Below are positions 24,359 through 33,161 of a DNA stretch of 64,000 nt, piece after piece. The notes under the pieces are model-generated. The model searched no databases. It saw only the letters and a program-made list of their open reading frames with translations, and was not told the DNA's origin. Positions within the stretch are counted from its first letter, which is position 1; the number at the start of each line of letters is the position of its first letter. The position numbers and the translations under genes are program-made. The stretch is from Oscillospiraceae bacterium (GTDB lineage: Bacteria; Bacillota; Clostridia; Oscillospirales; Oscillospiraceae), in contig JAHHRV010000003.1 of NCBI GenBank assembly GCA_020025595.1, forward strand, positions 124,001 through 188,000, written 5' to 3'.

Positions 24359-25771
24359 TCAATGGGTCAGGAAGAACATTGCTGTAAACAGCGCAGTCAC
24401 AACCCAGGTGCCAACATTGATTTTCTTGATTTTGCCGGTAGCGATCTGCACAATCACATAAGAGATCATACCGAATCCGATACCAAAGGAGATATTGTAG
24501 GTAAAAGGCATCATGGTCATGGTCAAAAATGCCGGAACTGCCTTGGCAGGATCATTCCAGTCGATATCCTTGACACATCCAATCATCAGAATGCCCACAT
24601 ACACCAGCGCAGCAGAATATGCGCACGCAGGAATCAGTGCCGCAATGGGAGACAGGAACAGTGCCACAAAGAACAGCGCCGCTGTTACTACAGCCGTCAG
24701 ACCACTTCTGCCGCCGGCAGCCACACCTGCGGAAGCCTCCACGAAGGTGGTAACGGTGGAAGTACCGCAGATTGCACCGGTACAGGTGGCAATTGCGTCA
24801 GCCATCATAGCTTTGTTCATGTTGGGAACTTCTTCTCTGCCCTTTTCATCCTTGACCAGCATATTGCCACCGCGGCAAGCGCCGTACAAGGTGCCCATAG
24901 TATCGAACATATCGACCATGCAGAATGCCAGAGCGCAGGTGATAAAGGCCAGGATCATTCCGCTGACACTGTGACCTTCCACGCTGAGATAGGCGGAGAA
25001 ATCAAATCCCTTGGTAAATACAACACCGAAGGACTCGTGGAAAAATGTCTTGAATGCATCAAAGGGGTTCAAGGATGCACCCGCCAGGAATCCGTCATAG
25101 AAGCCAGGGATGGTGAAGCCCAGCACATAGTACACAGCGGTACCGCCCAGAATTGCCCACAGAATTGCGCCGCGGACATTCTTCTTGGACATGACGCCGA
25201 TGGCAATCAGCGCACCGACCATGACCAGGCAGGGCATAATGTTTGCCCACTGTGCGCTGCCCAGCAGATTGAAGGAAGCCAGACCCACGCAGGTAGCCTC
25301 GTTATTCACCACAAGACCGGAGCTCTGCAGGCCCAAGAATGCAATAAACAGGCCGATGCCGGCAGGCACTGCGTGCTTGACTTCTTCGGGAATCGCATCA
25401 AAAATCACACGGCGCAGGCCGGTGATCGTCAGCAGCACAAACAGCAGGCCGTCTGCCAGAACGAACAGCAGTGCATTTGCGTAGCTGAAGCCCAGTCCCA
25501 GACAGACCGTAAATACGAAATATGCGTTCAGACCCATACCGGGAGCCTGTGCCAGAGGCAGACCTGCCATCAGGCCGATCAACAAAGTGCCGACCACCGC
25601 AGGGACACCTGTTGCAATGTAGGCTGCGCCAAAGGACACGCCCTCCAGCTGAGAGAACATACCCGGATTGACCATGAGGATGTAGGCCATCGCCATAAAT
25701 GTGGTAATACCCGCCGCAATTTCCGTGCGGACATTGGTACCTTTTTCTGAAAGTCTAAAAAACTTCTCCAT
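24359..25771 (-). CDS. NCS2-family purine (guanine/hypoxanthine-type) permease
   Basis: A 470-residue transporter with about 12-14 membrane helices that imports nucleobases with protons. The N-terminus MEKFFRLSEKGTNVRTEIAAGITTFMAMAY and the motifs GMGLNAYF, TCTGAICGTSTVTTFVEAS and AGGRSGLTA are those of the AzgA/PbuG (guanine/hypoxanthine) branch of NCS2. The ATG at 25771 follows cggagg. There is a consensus promoter upstream but I could not find a purine riboswitch in the short leader. Confidence 0.92.
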   Translation of the reverse strand: MEKFFRLSEKGTNVRTEIAAGITTFMAMAYILMVNPGMFSQLEGVSFGAAYIATGVPAVVGTLLIGLMAGLPLAQAPGMGLNAYFVFTVCLGLGFSYANALLFVLADGLLFVLLTITGLRRVIFDAIPEEVKHAVPAGIGLFIAFLGLQSSGLVVNNEATCVGLASFNLLGSAQWANIMPCLVMVGALIAIGVMSKKNVRGAILWAILGGTAVYYVLGFTIPGFYDGFLAGASLNPFDAFKTFFHESFGVVFTKGFDFSAYLSVEGHSVSGMILAFITCALAFCMVDMFDTMGTLYGACRGGNMLVKDEKGREEVPNMNKAMMADAIATCTGAICGTSTVTTFVEASAGVAAGGRSGLTAVVTAALFFVALFLSPIAALIPACAYSAALVYVGILMIGCVKDIDWNDPAKAVPAFLTMTMMPFTYNISFGIGFGMISYVIVQIATGKIKKINVGTWVVTALFTAMFFLTH

Positions 25772-25806
25772 AATTTCCTCCGTTTTCTCGATTTTATGTA
25801 TAGAAA

Positions 25807-25835
25807 AGTATATCATGCGAGAATTTTAATGTCAA
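25807..25835 (-). promoter_or_regulatory. Consensus sigma-A promoter of the NCS2 permease gene
   Basis: On the minus strand, TTGACA (complement at 25830-25835), 17-base spacer, TATACT (complement at 25807-25812). Confidence 0.88.
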
Positions 25836-25918
25836 TGAAACGGGTGGTTTCAAGCGCCAAAGAGTGAGGCTTTTTGCTTGACGATTAGATGCAAATATGA
25901 TAAAATCAGAATTAAGCT

Positions 25919-26005
25919 GTCGCTGTGGTGGAATCGGTAGACACAGGGGACTTAAAATCCCCCGGTAGCGATACTGTACGGGTTCGAGTCCCGTCAGCGG
26001 CACCA
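25919..26005 (+). tRNA. tRNA-Leu (anticodon TAA)
   Basis: An 87-base class II tRNA with a long variable arm. The acceptor stem pairs gtcgctg with cagcggc (one G-U), the anticodon loop is cttaaaa with anticodon TAA, ggttcgagtcc forms the T arm, and CCA is encoded at 26003-26005. Confidence 0.96.
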
Positions 26006-26008
26006 GTT

Positions 26009-26056
26009 GAGAGTCTCGATACGCATTGAGCGTACGGGACTCTCTTCTTTTTTTCG
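26009..26056 (+). terminator. Terminator after tRNA-Leu
   Basis: Inverted repeat beginning gagagtc (26009-26015) and ending gactctc (26038-26044), with internal pairing of cgatacgc and gcgtacgg, then a T run. Confidence 0.88.
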
Positions 26057-26078
26057 TTATATGCCATATTATATAGTA

Positions 26079-26119
26079 ACACCGTCTTTCGCAGAAAACC
26101 ACGAAAGACGGTGTTTTTT
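26079..26119 (+). terminator. Second intrinsic terminator on the plus strand
   Basis: Perfect 13-bp stem acaccgtctttcg / cgaaagacggtgt with a 10-base loop and a T run. It backs up the tRNA terminator and also separates it from the minus-strand ECF operon. Confidence 0.85.
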
Positions 26120-26193
26120 ACGCTATACTATTTAATATATGTATTGACTGATGTTTCCCTCAGCATCCTCGTCTCGCCGACGTCTTCGTGTCA

Positions 26194-26895
26194 TCACAGC
26201 ACCGCCAGCGCCGCCGGGACGATCAAGCAGCAGGCTACCACGAATGCCCAGTCCCCGGCACTAAACCGGGAATAGCCGTATTCCGTACGCTCAGCCTGCC
26301 CCGAAAAGCCCCGGGACTCCATGGCAACGGAAAGGGACTCTGACCAGCGAACCGACTTGACCAGAAGCGGCTTCAGCAGCGCCGGAGAGACAGGAAATGT
26401 GCGTATTCCCCTGGCCCGGAACGCAGCCCTCGCCCGCCGGTATTCCAGCAACATTCTGGGGAAAATCCCCCACGCTGCCAGCAATCCGTAGGCAAACACC
26501 TGCGGAATATGCAAATGGCACCGGGCAGAGCGGATCAGCTGCACCCTGTCCGTGGTCAGTGCAAACACAAAACCCAGTCCTGCATAAGCCAACACATGGC
26601 TTGCAAGGGTAATGCCGTTAATCAAAGGGCTTGTGCCCACGGCAAGGATGCTGTCTCGCACTGGCATATTGCTTCCTGCGGAAAATCGGTACCCTGTGAA
26701 GAACATTCCCAGCGCAGCCATCAGGCTCGGAATCAACAGCAGACCCAGTGTTTTGAGATTCACACGGGAAATCAGCAGCGCCACCAGGCACAGCAGCACC
26801 AGAATCAGATTAAACAGTGCATTGTGCTGAATCGCCACCTCAAAGGTCAGCGCCAGCAGCGCAAAGAATTTAGCAGTCGGATCCAAGCGCCGCAT
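26194..26895 (-). CDS. ECF transporter transmembrane subunit (EcfT/YkoC-like)
   Basis: A 233-residue membrane protein, the T component that couples ATPase movement to the substrate subunit. It has several helices and the CbiQ-family signature region with two arginine-containing coupling motifs (AFRARGIRTF and ESRGFSG). It overlaps the ATPase gene by 26 bases and is the last gene of the TPP-controlled operon, so its substrate is probably a thiamine precursor such as hydroxymethylpyrimidine. Confidence 0.88.
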   Translation of the reverse strand: MRRLDPTAKFFALLALTFEVAIQHNALFNLILVLLCLVALLISRVNLKTLGLLLIPSLMAALGMFFTGYRFSAGSNMPVRDSILAVGTSPLINGITLASHVLAYAGLGFVFALTTDRVQLIRSARCHLHIPQVFAYGLLAAWGIFPRMLLEYRRARAAFRARGIRTFPVSPALLKPLLVKSVRWSESLSVAMESRGFSGQAERTEYGYSRFSAGDWAFVVACCLIVPAALAVL

Positions 26896-28297
26896 ACAGC
26901 TTTCCCTCCTTCAGTTCCAGAATCTCATCGGCATAGTCCCGGGCCAGCTGACGATCATGTGTCGAGAAAATCAGCGCAACCCGGCGCTCCCGAGCCTGTC
27001 GGCACAGAGACTCCATGATGGTCATGGCATTGCGCCGATCCTGAGCGTAGGTCGGCTCGTCGCAGACCAGCACCTCGCAGTCATAGGCCATCAGCGCAGC
27101 AACACCCAGACGGCGCTGCTGTCCCTGGCTCAGAAGATAGGGAGAAATCTCGCGAAAACGCCACAGCTTGATGCTGCGCAGAATTTCTTCTGTCTTTTTC
27201 TGTCCATCGCTCTGCCGCCGCAGGCCGACCAGGATCTCGTCATACACACTGCCGCCGACGAACTGGTCCTGAGGGTCCTGAGTCACGAAGCCCATTCGAC
27301 CCAGATCCTTACGGCGCAGCCGTTTGACCTCTTTCCCATCCAGAAACGCATGACCGATATAGGGATACACCCCCGCCAGCGCACCAAACAGGCTGCTTTT
27401 TCCCACGCCGCTCTGGCCCACAACCGCATAAATATGGCCTCTGCGAAAAGTCATATCCACGCTGTCCAGAATTTTCTTCTTTCCGTGGCACACAGACAGC
27501 GCCTGCAGCACCAGAACCGGCTCCCCGGCAGGGGCAGGGGCAATGTCCGGCGCATAGGAGCCTCCCGGAACGATGATGCCCTTTTCTTCCAGAAGCTGGC
27601 GATTCAGCTGACTGATCGGCATTTTTTCCGGAGAATCCGTGGCAGAATCAAAAATCGCAATCTCATCCGCCACATCCATCCAGTTGTCCAGCCGATGATC
27701 AACTGCCAGAATGCCCACCCCACGCTTTTCGTGGAGTTCCTTTAACTTTCGGGCAATTTCCCGAGCCGAATCATCATCGATATTTGCAAACGGCTCATCC
27801 AGCAGCAGCCATTTCGGCCCCAGCGCCACAAGACACGCAAGGGCAACCCGCTGCTTTTCTCCACCGGACAGGCTCTGCAGCGTCCGGTTTTTCAGAGCCG
27901 TGATGCCGCAGAATTCCAGAGCGCTGTCCAGACGGCTCTGAATCTCACTTACCTCTGTTCCGATGTTTTCCAGGCAGAAAATCAGCTCATTTTCCACGCT
28001 GTCCATGCAGAACTGAAGCTCCGGGTCCTGAAACATCATCCCCACCAGTCTGCTGCGCTGCTGGGGAGCCAGAGATTCCGGGTCTGATCCGTCCACTCTC
28101 ACCGTTCCGCTGCGCAGCACTCCGGTGGTATGGGGGTAAAGTCCCGCCCCCAGATACATGAGGGTGGATTTTCCGCAGCCGGAAGGCCCGGTCAGAACTG
28201 TGATGCGATTTTCAGAAAACTCAGCACTCCACCCGTTAATTATATCCCGGCGGTCTTCAAAATAGGCAAAGTGAAGATTTTCAAATACGATACTCAT
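26870..28297 (-). CDS. Double-domain ECF ATPase (YkoD-like)
   Basis: A 475-residue fusion of two ABC ATPase domains. Walker A motifs are GPSGCGKST (37-45) and GQSGVGKSS (294-302); signatures are LSGGEKQR and LSQGQQRR; Walker B motifs are WLLLDEP and VLVCDEP. In ECF transporters two ATPases pair on one T subunit; here both are on one chain, as in YkoD. Its start overlaps the stop of the NMT1-domain gene by four bases. Confidence 0.93.
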   Translation of the reverse strand: MSIVFENLHFAYFEDRRDIINGWSAEFSENRITVLTGPSGCGKSTLMYLGAGLYPHTTGVLRSGTVRVDGSDPESLAPQQRSRLVGMMFQDPELQFCMDSVENELIFCLENIGTEVSEIQSRLDSALEFCGITALKNRTLQSLSGGEKQRVALACLVALGPKWLLLDEPFANIDDDSAREIARKLKELHEKRGVGILAVDHRLDNWMDVADEIAIFDSATDSPEKMPISQLNRQLLEEKGIIVPGGSYAPDIAPAPAGEPVLVLQALSVCHGKKKILDSVDMTFRRGHIYAVVGQSGVGKSSLFGALAGVYPYIGHAFLDGKEVKRLRRKDLGRMGFVTQDPQDQFVGGSVYDEILVGLRRQSDGQKKTEEILRSIKLWRFREISPYLLSQGQQRRLGVAALMAYDCEVLVCDEPTYAQDRRNAMTIMESLCRQARERRVALIFSTHDRQLARDYADEILELKEGKLYAALGSDC

Positions 28298-29175
28298 TCG
28301 CCGAAAAACTCGTTGGTGTATTCGTTTTCACGACGGCAGGAAATCACGCCCGCCTCCACCAGGAAATCTGCCATGCAGTCCCAGCGCTTGGCGGAAATTC
28401 TGCCCCAACGGCCCTGCTCATCCAGCAGGATGGGAGCCAGATGCCGCTGGCTGCGAATCAGCAGAGACTGCGTAGCATCGGCCGGCATCATGTCCTGAAC
28501 TTCCAGAACGGTTTCATCCGGATGGGCTGCAACTTCCCGGTAGGCCCGGTCCAGAATGTTCAGGAAAGTTCTGACTGCTTCAGGTCTTTCTCTCAGCACC
28601 TCGTGGGTTGCAGCCACGGCAGGAGCGCAGAAATCAAAAATCGGGTCGATGTCACCCAGATTGAAGTAGTTGATTTCCTTTCCGGCCTCCAGAAGTACCT
28701 GATTTTCCCAGTTTTCGTACACCCAGGTTGCATCAGCCACTTCGCCCAGAGTTGCAAGAATATCGCCCACATCCAGATTGACCAGATTGATTTTGTCATA
28801 ATCGCCGCCGTCGGTCTTTACCACCCGGCGCATGGCTGCGTGGAACCATTCCGGGCTCCAGTGGGTCAGGCGTTTGCCCTCCAGATCACGGGGACGCTCA
28901 ATACCGGCTTCCTTCAAAGATACGATGCCGGAATCGCACTTCTGGGTCATAACGGCAATGCCGGTCAGGCCGATGCCCCGCTCCAGGCACTCCAAAAAGG
29001 AAATCTCAGGGCCGCAGACGAAATCTGCACCGTGGGTTTCCATTGCGCCGTGAACATCGCCGTAAATTTCCACATCCAGACCGGCCTCCCGGAACCAGCC
29101 CCGCTTCTGGGCAAGCAAAAATCCTGTGTGATTGGTATTGGGGAACCAGTCCAGTACAACTTTCAGCTTTTCCAT
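28294..29175 (-). CDS. NMT1/THI5-like protein without a signal peptide
   Basis: A 293-residue protein of the NMT1/THI5 family, which includes the pyrimidine-precursor binding protein ThiY and the yeast pyrimidine synthase THI5. The N-terminal LDWFPNTNHTGFLLAQKRGW is the family signature. It begins directly with MEKLKVVLDWF, with no signal peptide or lipobox; the start at 29175 follows aggaggaag, so no export signal has been cut off. It is therefore predicted to be cytosolic. The yeast Cys-rich CCCFC iron motif is absent. Roles to consider are a cytosolic precursor-binding or salvage protein, or an export-independent partner of the ECF transporter. Confidence 0.85.
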   Translation of the reverse strand: MEKLKVVLDWFPNTNHTGFLLAQKRGWFREAGLDVEIYGDVHGAMETHGADFVCGPEISFLECLERGIGLTGIAVMTQKCDSGIVSLKEAGIERPRDLEGKRLTHWSPEWFHAAMRRVVKTDGGDYDKINLVNLDVGDILATLGEVADATWVYENWENQVLLEAGKEINYFNLGDIDPIFDFCAPAVAATHEVLRERPEAVRTFLNILDRAYREVAAHPDETVLEVQDMMPADATQSLLIRSQRHLAPILLDEQGRWGRISAKRWDCMADFLVEAGVISCRRENEYTNEFFGE

Positions 29176-29176
29176 G

Positions 29177-29803
29177 TTATGCTTCCTCCTCATCGTCATA
29201 CACTTTACCGATGTCGGCATTTGCGCCGATTGCATAGCTCTTCACAACGCCGGTCTTTGCCAGGCCGTCGCCTGCCAGCTTGACCACAACAGCGGAGAAC
29301 ACGATTGCACTGACAAAGCGCACCAGCAGCTGAGCAATCAGCATACCGGGAGCCAGCAGATAGTACTGCAGGAAATACAGCTCATAGCAGAAAATAAAGG
29401 TTGCTGCCAGCATAGCCGATACGCTCATGGACACAACATCCCAGCGCTTGTAGCGGAACAGAGCAAAGCCCAACTCAGCGCCCAGGCCCTGAATGGCACC
29501 GGTCAGCACAACGACCACACCACCGGAATTGCCCATCAGCAGCTCAATGGCAGCAGCCAGAACCTCGGTAATCAGGGCAACACCGGGTTTTCTGATGATA
29601 TATGCGCCCAGAGTTGCAGCCATAAACCAAATACCATAAATGATTTCAAAGCCGAAGTTCGACAAGCCAAAGGGGGTCAGCGCAGTAGACAGTGCAAGTC
29701 CTCCCTGGAACACAAGCAGGTAGACCGCTGAAAAAATCACGCCGAGGATTGCCATCATAATGACATCCTTCAACTTCCAATTCTCTGTTTTCTGGTTTTT
29801 CAT
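29177..29803 (-). CDS. ykoE: ECF substrate-binding membrane subunit YkoE (thiamine/HMP precursor)
   Basis: A 208-residue membrane protein with about six helices, of the YkoE family, the specificity subunit for thiamine or hydroxymethylpyrimidine. The starting helix (KDVIMMAILGVIFSAVYLLV) and the loop GNSGGVVVVLTGAIQGLGAE match the family. First gene after the TPP riboswitch, which supports the substrate call. Its stop is one base before the next gene's start. aggaggaaa precedes the ATG. Confidence 0.92.
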   Translation of the reverse strand: MKNQKTENWKLKDVIMMAILGVIFSAVYLLVFQGGLALSTALTPFGLSNFGFEIIYGIWFMAATLGAYIIRKPGVALITEVLAAAIELLMGNSGGVVVVLTGAIQGLGAELGFALFRYKRWDVVSMSVSAMLAATFIFCYELYFLQYYLLAPGMLIAQLLVRFVSAIVFSAVVVKLAGDGLAKTGVVKSYAIGANADIGKVYDDEEEA

Positions 29804-29826
29804 ACATTTTCCTCCTGTTTTTGGGT

Positions 29827-29862
29827 ATAAAAAAATCGCACAGCAACTGCTGAGCGATCATC
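29827..29862 (-). terminator. Riboswitch-controlled terminator (expression platform)
   Basis: On the minus strand, atcgctcagcag / ctgctgtgcgat-like stem (about 29834-29858) followed by seven Ts, between the TPP aptamer and ykoE. Confidence 0.82.
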
Positions 29863-29928
29863 TCTGCCCGCACAAAAGGATGTGCAGGCGCTGCTATTCG
29901 CCCGCACTTAAAAAAGTGCGAACGCTGT

Positions 29929-30012
29929 TCCCTACGATGGCATTACCCAACAGGTTCTATGGGTCACGGATGGTATCAACCCGTTTCTCAGCCGAATTCC
30001 ACGGCTCCCCAG
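29929..30012 (-). ncRNA. TPP riboswitch aptamer (THI element)
   Basis: On the minus strand the core is complete: GGGGAGCC, GGCTGAGA, ACCC, AACCTG, GGGTAATGCC and CGTAGGGAA in order. A promoter lies just upstream and a terminator just downstream, so thiamine pyrophosphate should turn the YkoE-ECF operon off by premature termination. Confidence 0.96.
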
Positions 30013-30032
30013 TATTTACTTGTGCATTGCAC

Positions 30033-30061
30033 ATGGTATCACTTTTTCCCGTTTTTTTCAA
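30033..30061 (-). promoter_or_regulatory. Predicted promoter of the TPP riboswitch transcript
   Basis: On the minus strand, TTGAAA (complement 30056-30061), 17-base spacer, TACCAT (complement 30033-30038) with an upstream TGA that resembles an extended -10. Confidence 0.65.
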
Positions 30062-30137
30062 TCCCTTTTGTAAAATTTTGTATAACGGGATGACACAGGC
30101 AATTTCTTTAATAATTCTGAAATTTGTTCAAAATCAT

Positions 30138-30166
30138 GGACAGGACACAATTTCTATGAGATAATA
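30138..30166 (+). promoter_or_regulatory. Predicted promoter of the CPBP protease gene
   Basis: TGGACA (30138-30143), 17-base spacer, GATAAT (30161-30166), about 40 bases before the start codon. Confidence 0.7.
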
Positions 30167-30206
30167 TTTACAGACCTCCGATAAATTGCAAGGAAGGTGA
30201 CCATAT

Positions 30207-31043
30207 ATGAAAGCATTTTTCAAATCATTTGGCAAAGCCGCCCTGTATTTTCTGATGTATTTACTGATTCAGGGTCTTGTGGGCGCAGTGTATGGAATTT
30301 ACCTGTCTTTTTCGTTGCTGATGGCCCATGATTCTGTCGATCCGAATCAGCTTAATGCGCTGCTTTTGTCAAAAATCAACAGCGATACGACTCTGATTCT
30401 GCTGATCAGCAGTACGGTGACGCTTCTGGCGGTATGGCTGTTCTTTCTGGTTCGCAAGAAAAAGCTCTCCCGGGAAATCCAGCTGAACAAATGCAGCAAA
30501 AAAAACATTTTTGCTTCCTGCCTGTTTGCTGTGGGCGTAGCCTTTGTGCTGGGCTTCCTGATCGAATCGATTCCCTTCCCTGACCATCTGATGGAAAGCT
30601 TCACCCAGAGCCACGACTCTTTAAGCGCCGGAAATCTGGTGATCAACTTCATTACCGTGGCCATCATCGGCCCGATCACCGAGGAAATCATCTTCAGAGG
30701 CCTTATCTACACCCGTCTGAAAGCAGGTATGCCTGTGATTGCAGCCGCAGTGATTTCTTCTGTCATGTTCGGCATCAGCCACGGAGAGGCAATCTGGATT
30801 CTCGATGCATTTATCTTTGGTCTGGCAATCGTCTGGGTATTTGAAACCACAAAATCTCTGTACGCCTGCATCGCCGTGCATATTACAAACAACACCGTCG
30901 CGCAGATTACCCAGTATCTTCCCCAAAACAGCCGGGTGATGGATCTGTGCATCACTGCCGTGTGTGCCGCAATTCTGGTCTGCTCTGTTCTCTATCTGAG
31001 AAAGATCAACAGCACGAAGAACACCGAAACCGACACCCTGTAA
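30207..31043 (+). CDS. CPBP-family intramembrane metalloprotease
   Basis: A 278-residue membrane protein with about eight helices, of the CPBP (Abi/Rce1-like) family. The catalytic motifs are ITEEIIFRG (E159, E160, R164) and FGISH (F188, H192), with HITNN further on, which make up the metal site in the membrane. Bacterial members process small peptides or act in bacteriocin immunity; nothing near here says which. A good ribosome-binding site (aaggaaggtga) precedes the ATG. Confidence 0.9.
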   Translation: MKAFFKSFGKAALYFLMYLLIQGLVGAVYGIYLSFSLLMAHDSVDPNQLNALLLSKINSDTTLILLISSTVTLLAVWLFFLVRKKKLSREIQLNKCSKKNIFASCLFAVGVAFVLGFLIESIPFPDHLMESFTQSHDSLSAGNLVINFITVAIIGPITEEIIFRGLIYTRLKAGMPVIAAAVISSVMFGISHGEAIWILDAFIFGLAIVWVFETTKSLYACIAVHITNNTVAQITQYLPQNSRVMDLCITAVCAAILVCSVLYLRKINSTKNTETDTL

Positions 31044-31115
31044 AACATACGCTCCGTCCGCAGCGCCGCAATTCCCCGAAAAAATCATAAAAATTGTATG
31101 AATGGAGTGATTCTC

Positions 31116-31574
31116 GTGAAAAAGAAAACGATTATTGTGTGCATATGCCTTCTTGCAGTGGCAATCGCCGTCTGTTCGATTCTGTACTCCTACAGGGAAA
31201 GATCTCTGGCCCAGGTCCTTCCGGAGCTCCCGGATCAGAATGTGCTGGTATATTTTCCCCAGTCAGACATGGATACTTCTCTGCATCTATCCGAAGAACA
31301 GACAACACAACTTCTGGATGCGATGAATCAGGCAAAATACCGTCGCATGGGTAAGATCATGGGACTGGACAGCTATGCAAGTGTCATGTATGTGACAAAT
31401 GGAAGGCAATTTGAAATTCTGTTTTCCGACCAGGACGGCGGCAGTATTCTGATCAACGATGTAGATTCCGATGGCTGGAAGCCTCTGTACCGGGTATTAC
31501 CATCCGGCGATGCGCTCAAAAATCTGCTGAACCAGTTCATGGAAGCTGCGCAAAAGCCCGAAAGCACCCCCTGA
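31116..31574 (+). CDS. Small secreted or membrane-anchored protein of unknown function
   Basis: A 152-residue protein starting at GTG 31116 behind ggagtga. Residues about 4-24 form one hydrophobic helix (TIIVCICLLAVAIAVCSILY), followed by about 125 residues with a mixed alpha/beta look. The helix could be an uncleaved anchor; there is no clear lipobox. It follows the CPBP gene by 72 bases and ends at a terminator, so the two may be expressed together. Family is not recognised. Confidence 0.75.
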   Translation: MKKKTIIVCICLLAVAIAVCSILYSYRERSLAQVLPELPDQNVLVYFPQSDMDTSLHLSEEQTTQLLDAMNQAKYRRMGKIMGLDSYASVMYVTNGRQFEILFSDQDGGSILINDVDSDGWKPLYRVLPSGDALKNLLNQFMEAAQKPESTP

Positions 31575-31607
31575 ATGTGGAAAAATCCCATAAAATCCGC
31601 TGAATCA

Positions 31608-31644
31608 TAAAAACGGCACCCCGTTGGGGTGCCGTTTCTTTTTT
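31608..31644. terminator. Bidirectional intrinsic terminator
   Basis: Perfect 12-bp stem aaacggcacccc / ggggtgccgttt with a 3-base loop; T runs follow on both strands, between convergent genes. Confidence 0.93.
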
Positions 31645-32575
31645 AGAACAAGGGGTTGGGATAGATGCCGTCGTTGGTCATTTCCTCCATGGCCCTGCGA
31701 ACAGCCGGAACATCATCGGCATAGGTCATGCCGAACCACCGGTCAGAGGTGGGAAGTACCTTCACCTGAACCGCCTTTTTCTGAATCATTTCCCCGATCT
31801 GAACCGGAATCAGGAACTCAGAAGCCGGGGCTTCCAGACCGCCGTTGCCCAGGAACGCTGCAAACTGTTCCTCCAGCCGATCCAAAAGGTCCGGGGTAAA
31901 CGCCCACATATTCATGGAAACCGGCATATCACCATCCAGGCGCTGCATCTGCTGATGGATTTCCACACCTGCCTCCTGGCCGTACTTCACAATATTCTTT
32001 GTTTCCGCAATCTGGGTCAGCATATTGTTATCATCGGTTTTGCACAGTCCTCTGGTAACGCCGCCGTTTTCGCTGAGGGTATTGCGCAGGCGGAAGCCTG
32101 CCAGTCCATAGACCCCCTGAGAATCCGGAGCCAGACCATCCAGAAAATCCGACATCAGCCGATAGGCTTCCTTGCCGTAGTAGTCATCAGCATTAATGAC
32201 CGCAAAACCCCCATGCAGCATTCCCTTGCAGCTGAGCAGAGCATGACCGGTGCCCCAGGGCTTGGTACGCTCTGCCGGACATACAAATCCATCGGGCAGG
32301 TGCTGCAGATCCTGATAGGCGCAGACCATCTCCACACCCCGTTCCCGGCAGATTGTCCGGACCCGGTTTCCGATTGCCTCGTTGAACAGGTCTTCGATCT
32401 CATGGCGAATAATGAACACAATGCGGTTGAATCCTGCTTCAATCGCATCGTGAACGGAGTAGTCCATGATACACTCCCCGGAAGGTCCGACGCTTTGGAG
32501 CTGCTTCACTCCACCTTTGAATCTGGAACCGATTCCAGCCGCCAGAACAACCAGATTTTTCTCTTGCTTCTCCAT
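31643..32575 (-). CDS. NTP-transferase domain protein (sugar nucleotidyltransferase-like)
   Basis: A 310-residue nucleotidyltransferase. The nucleotide-binding start is LVVLAAGIGSRFKGGVKQL and the metal-binding aspartates are in VINADDYYG; WGTGHALL is also typical of sugar-1-phosphate nucleotidyltransferases. The substrate cannot be told; no sugar-specific neighbours are present. The start at 32575 is ten bases after the coaE stop, with a weak aggtg site; a longer start at 32593 would overlap coaE. Confidence 0.85.
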   Translation of the reverse strand: MEKQEKNLVVLAAGIGSRFKGGVKQLQSVGPSGECIMDYSVHDAIEAGFNRIVFIIRHEIEDLFNEAIGNRVRTICRERGVEMVCAYQDLQHLPDGFVCPAERTKPWGTGHALLSCKGMLHGGFAVINADDYYGKEAYRLMSDFLDGLAPDSQGVYGLAGFRLRNTLSENGGVTRGLCKTDDNNMLTQIAETKNIVKYGQEAGVEIHQQMQRLDGDMPVSMNMWAFTPDLLDRLEEQFAAFLGNGGLEAPASEFLIPVQIGEMIQKKAVQVKVLPTSDRWFGMTYADDVPAVRRAMEEMTNDGIYPNPLF

Positions 32576-32585
32576 TCTGATACAC

Positions 32586-33161
32586 CTACTCACAAATTTC
32601 TTTCAGATAATCCCGGCATTTGCGCCGGAAGGCTGTCAAATCTTCATCATTTCTGAGTGTCGCATCACAGTGCGTCACATAAAAGTCCTCATTTTTCTGG
32701 GCAAGAATGCGCTTTTGAGCATATTCCTGAGAAATACCGTCGCGCTTCATCAGTCGCTGCACCCGGTCTTCCATCGGAGCCGTCACCGCCACCGTCACAT
32801 TGCAAAGCTCGGAAAGCCCGCCTTCAAACAGGGCAATTGCATCAATGGCAGCAAGTTTCGGCTGTTCCTGCTGCAGCCGGCGCAGGATCTCCGCCTTCAC
32901 CGCACCGTGGGTGATTCCGTTCAGATCCAGCAGTGCCCGGTCGTCAGAAAACACCACTTCTCCCAGTTTTTTTCGGTTCAGCACACCGTTTTCCACCGTT
33001 CCGGGGAATCTTTCGTCGATTTTTTCCAGCAGTGCCTGATCCGTTTGCAGCAATTCATGATAAATGGCATCGCAGTCCAGAATCAGGCCGCCTCTTTGGG
33101 CGATCTCATTTAACAGCGTGGTCTTACCGCAGCCGGTACCCCCGGTGATGCCGATAATCAT
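32586..33161 (-). CDS. coaE: Dephospho-CoA kinase
   Basis: A 191-residue kinase for the last step of coenzyme A synthesis (dephospho-CoA to CoA). It has the P-loop GITGGTGCGKTT at the N-terminus, LDCDAIYHELL (the CoaE DAD-like motif) and the lid-region arginines (RVQRLMKRDG). The start at 33161 overlaps the tsaC stop by four bases (ATGA), giving translational coupling. Confidence 0.94.
   Translation of the reverse strand: MIIGITGGTGCGKTTLLNEIAQRGGLILDCDAIYHELLQTDQALLEKIDERFPGTVENGVLNRKKLGEVVFSDDRALLDLNGITHGAVKAEILRRLQQEQPKLAAIDAIALFEGGLSELCNVTVAVTAPMEDRVQRLMKRDGISQEYAQKRILAQKNEDFYVTHCDATLRNDEDLTAFRRKCRDYLKEICE

Noticed and set aside
23827..24387. Plus-strand frame of 186 residues in the AT-rich gap
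   Set aside because: No ribosome-binding site, Phe/Cys-rich random composition, and it runs through the terminator of the NCS2 gene.
25772..25918. Possible purine riboswitch before the NCS2 permease
   Set aside because: The leader after the consensus promoter is about 30 bases, too short, and the conserved purine aptamer core is not there.
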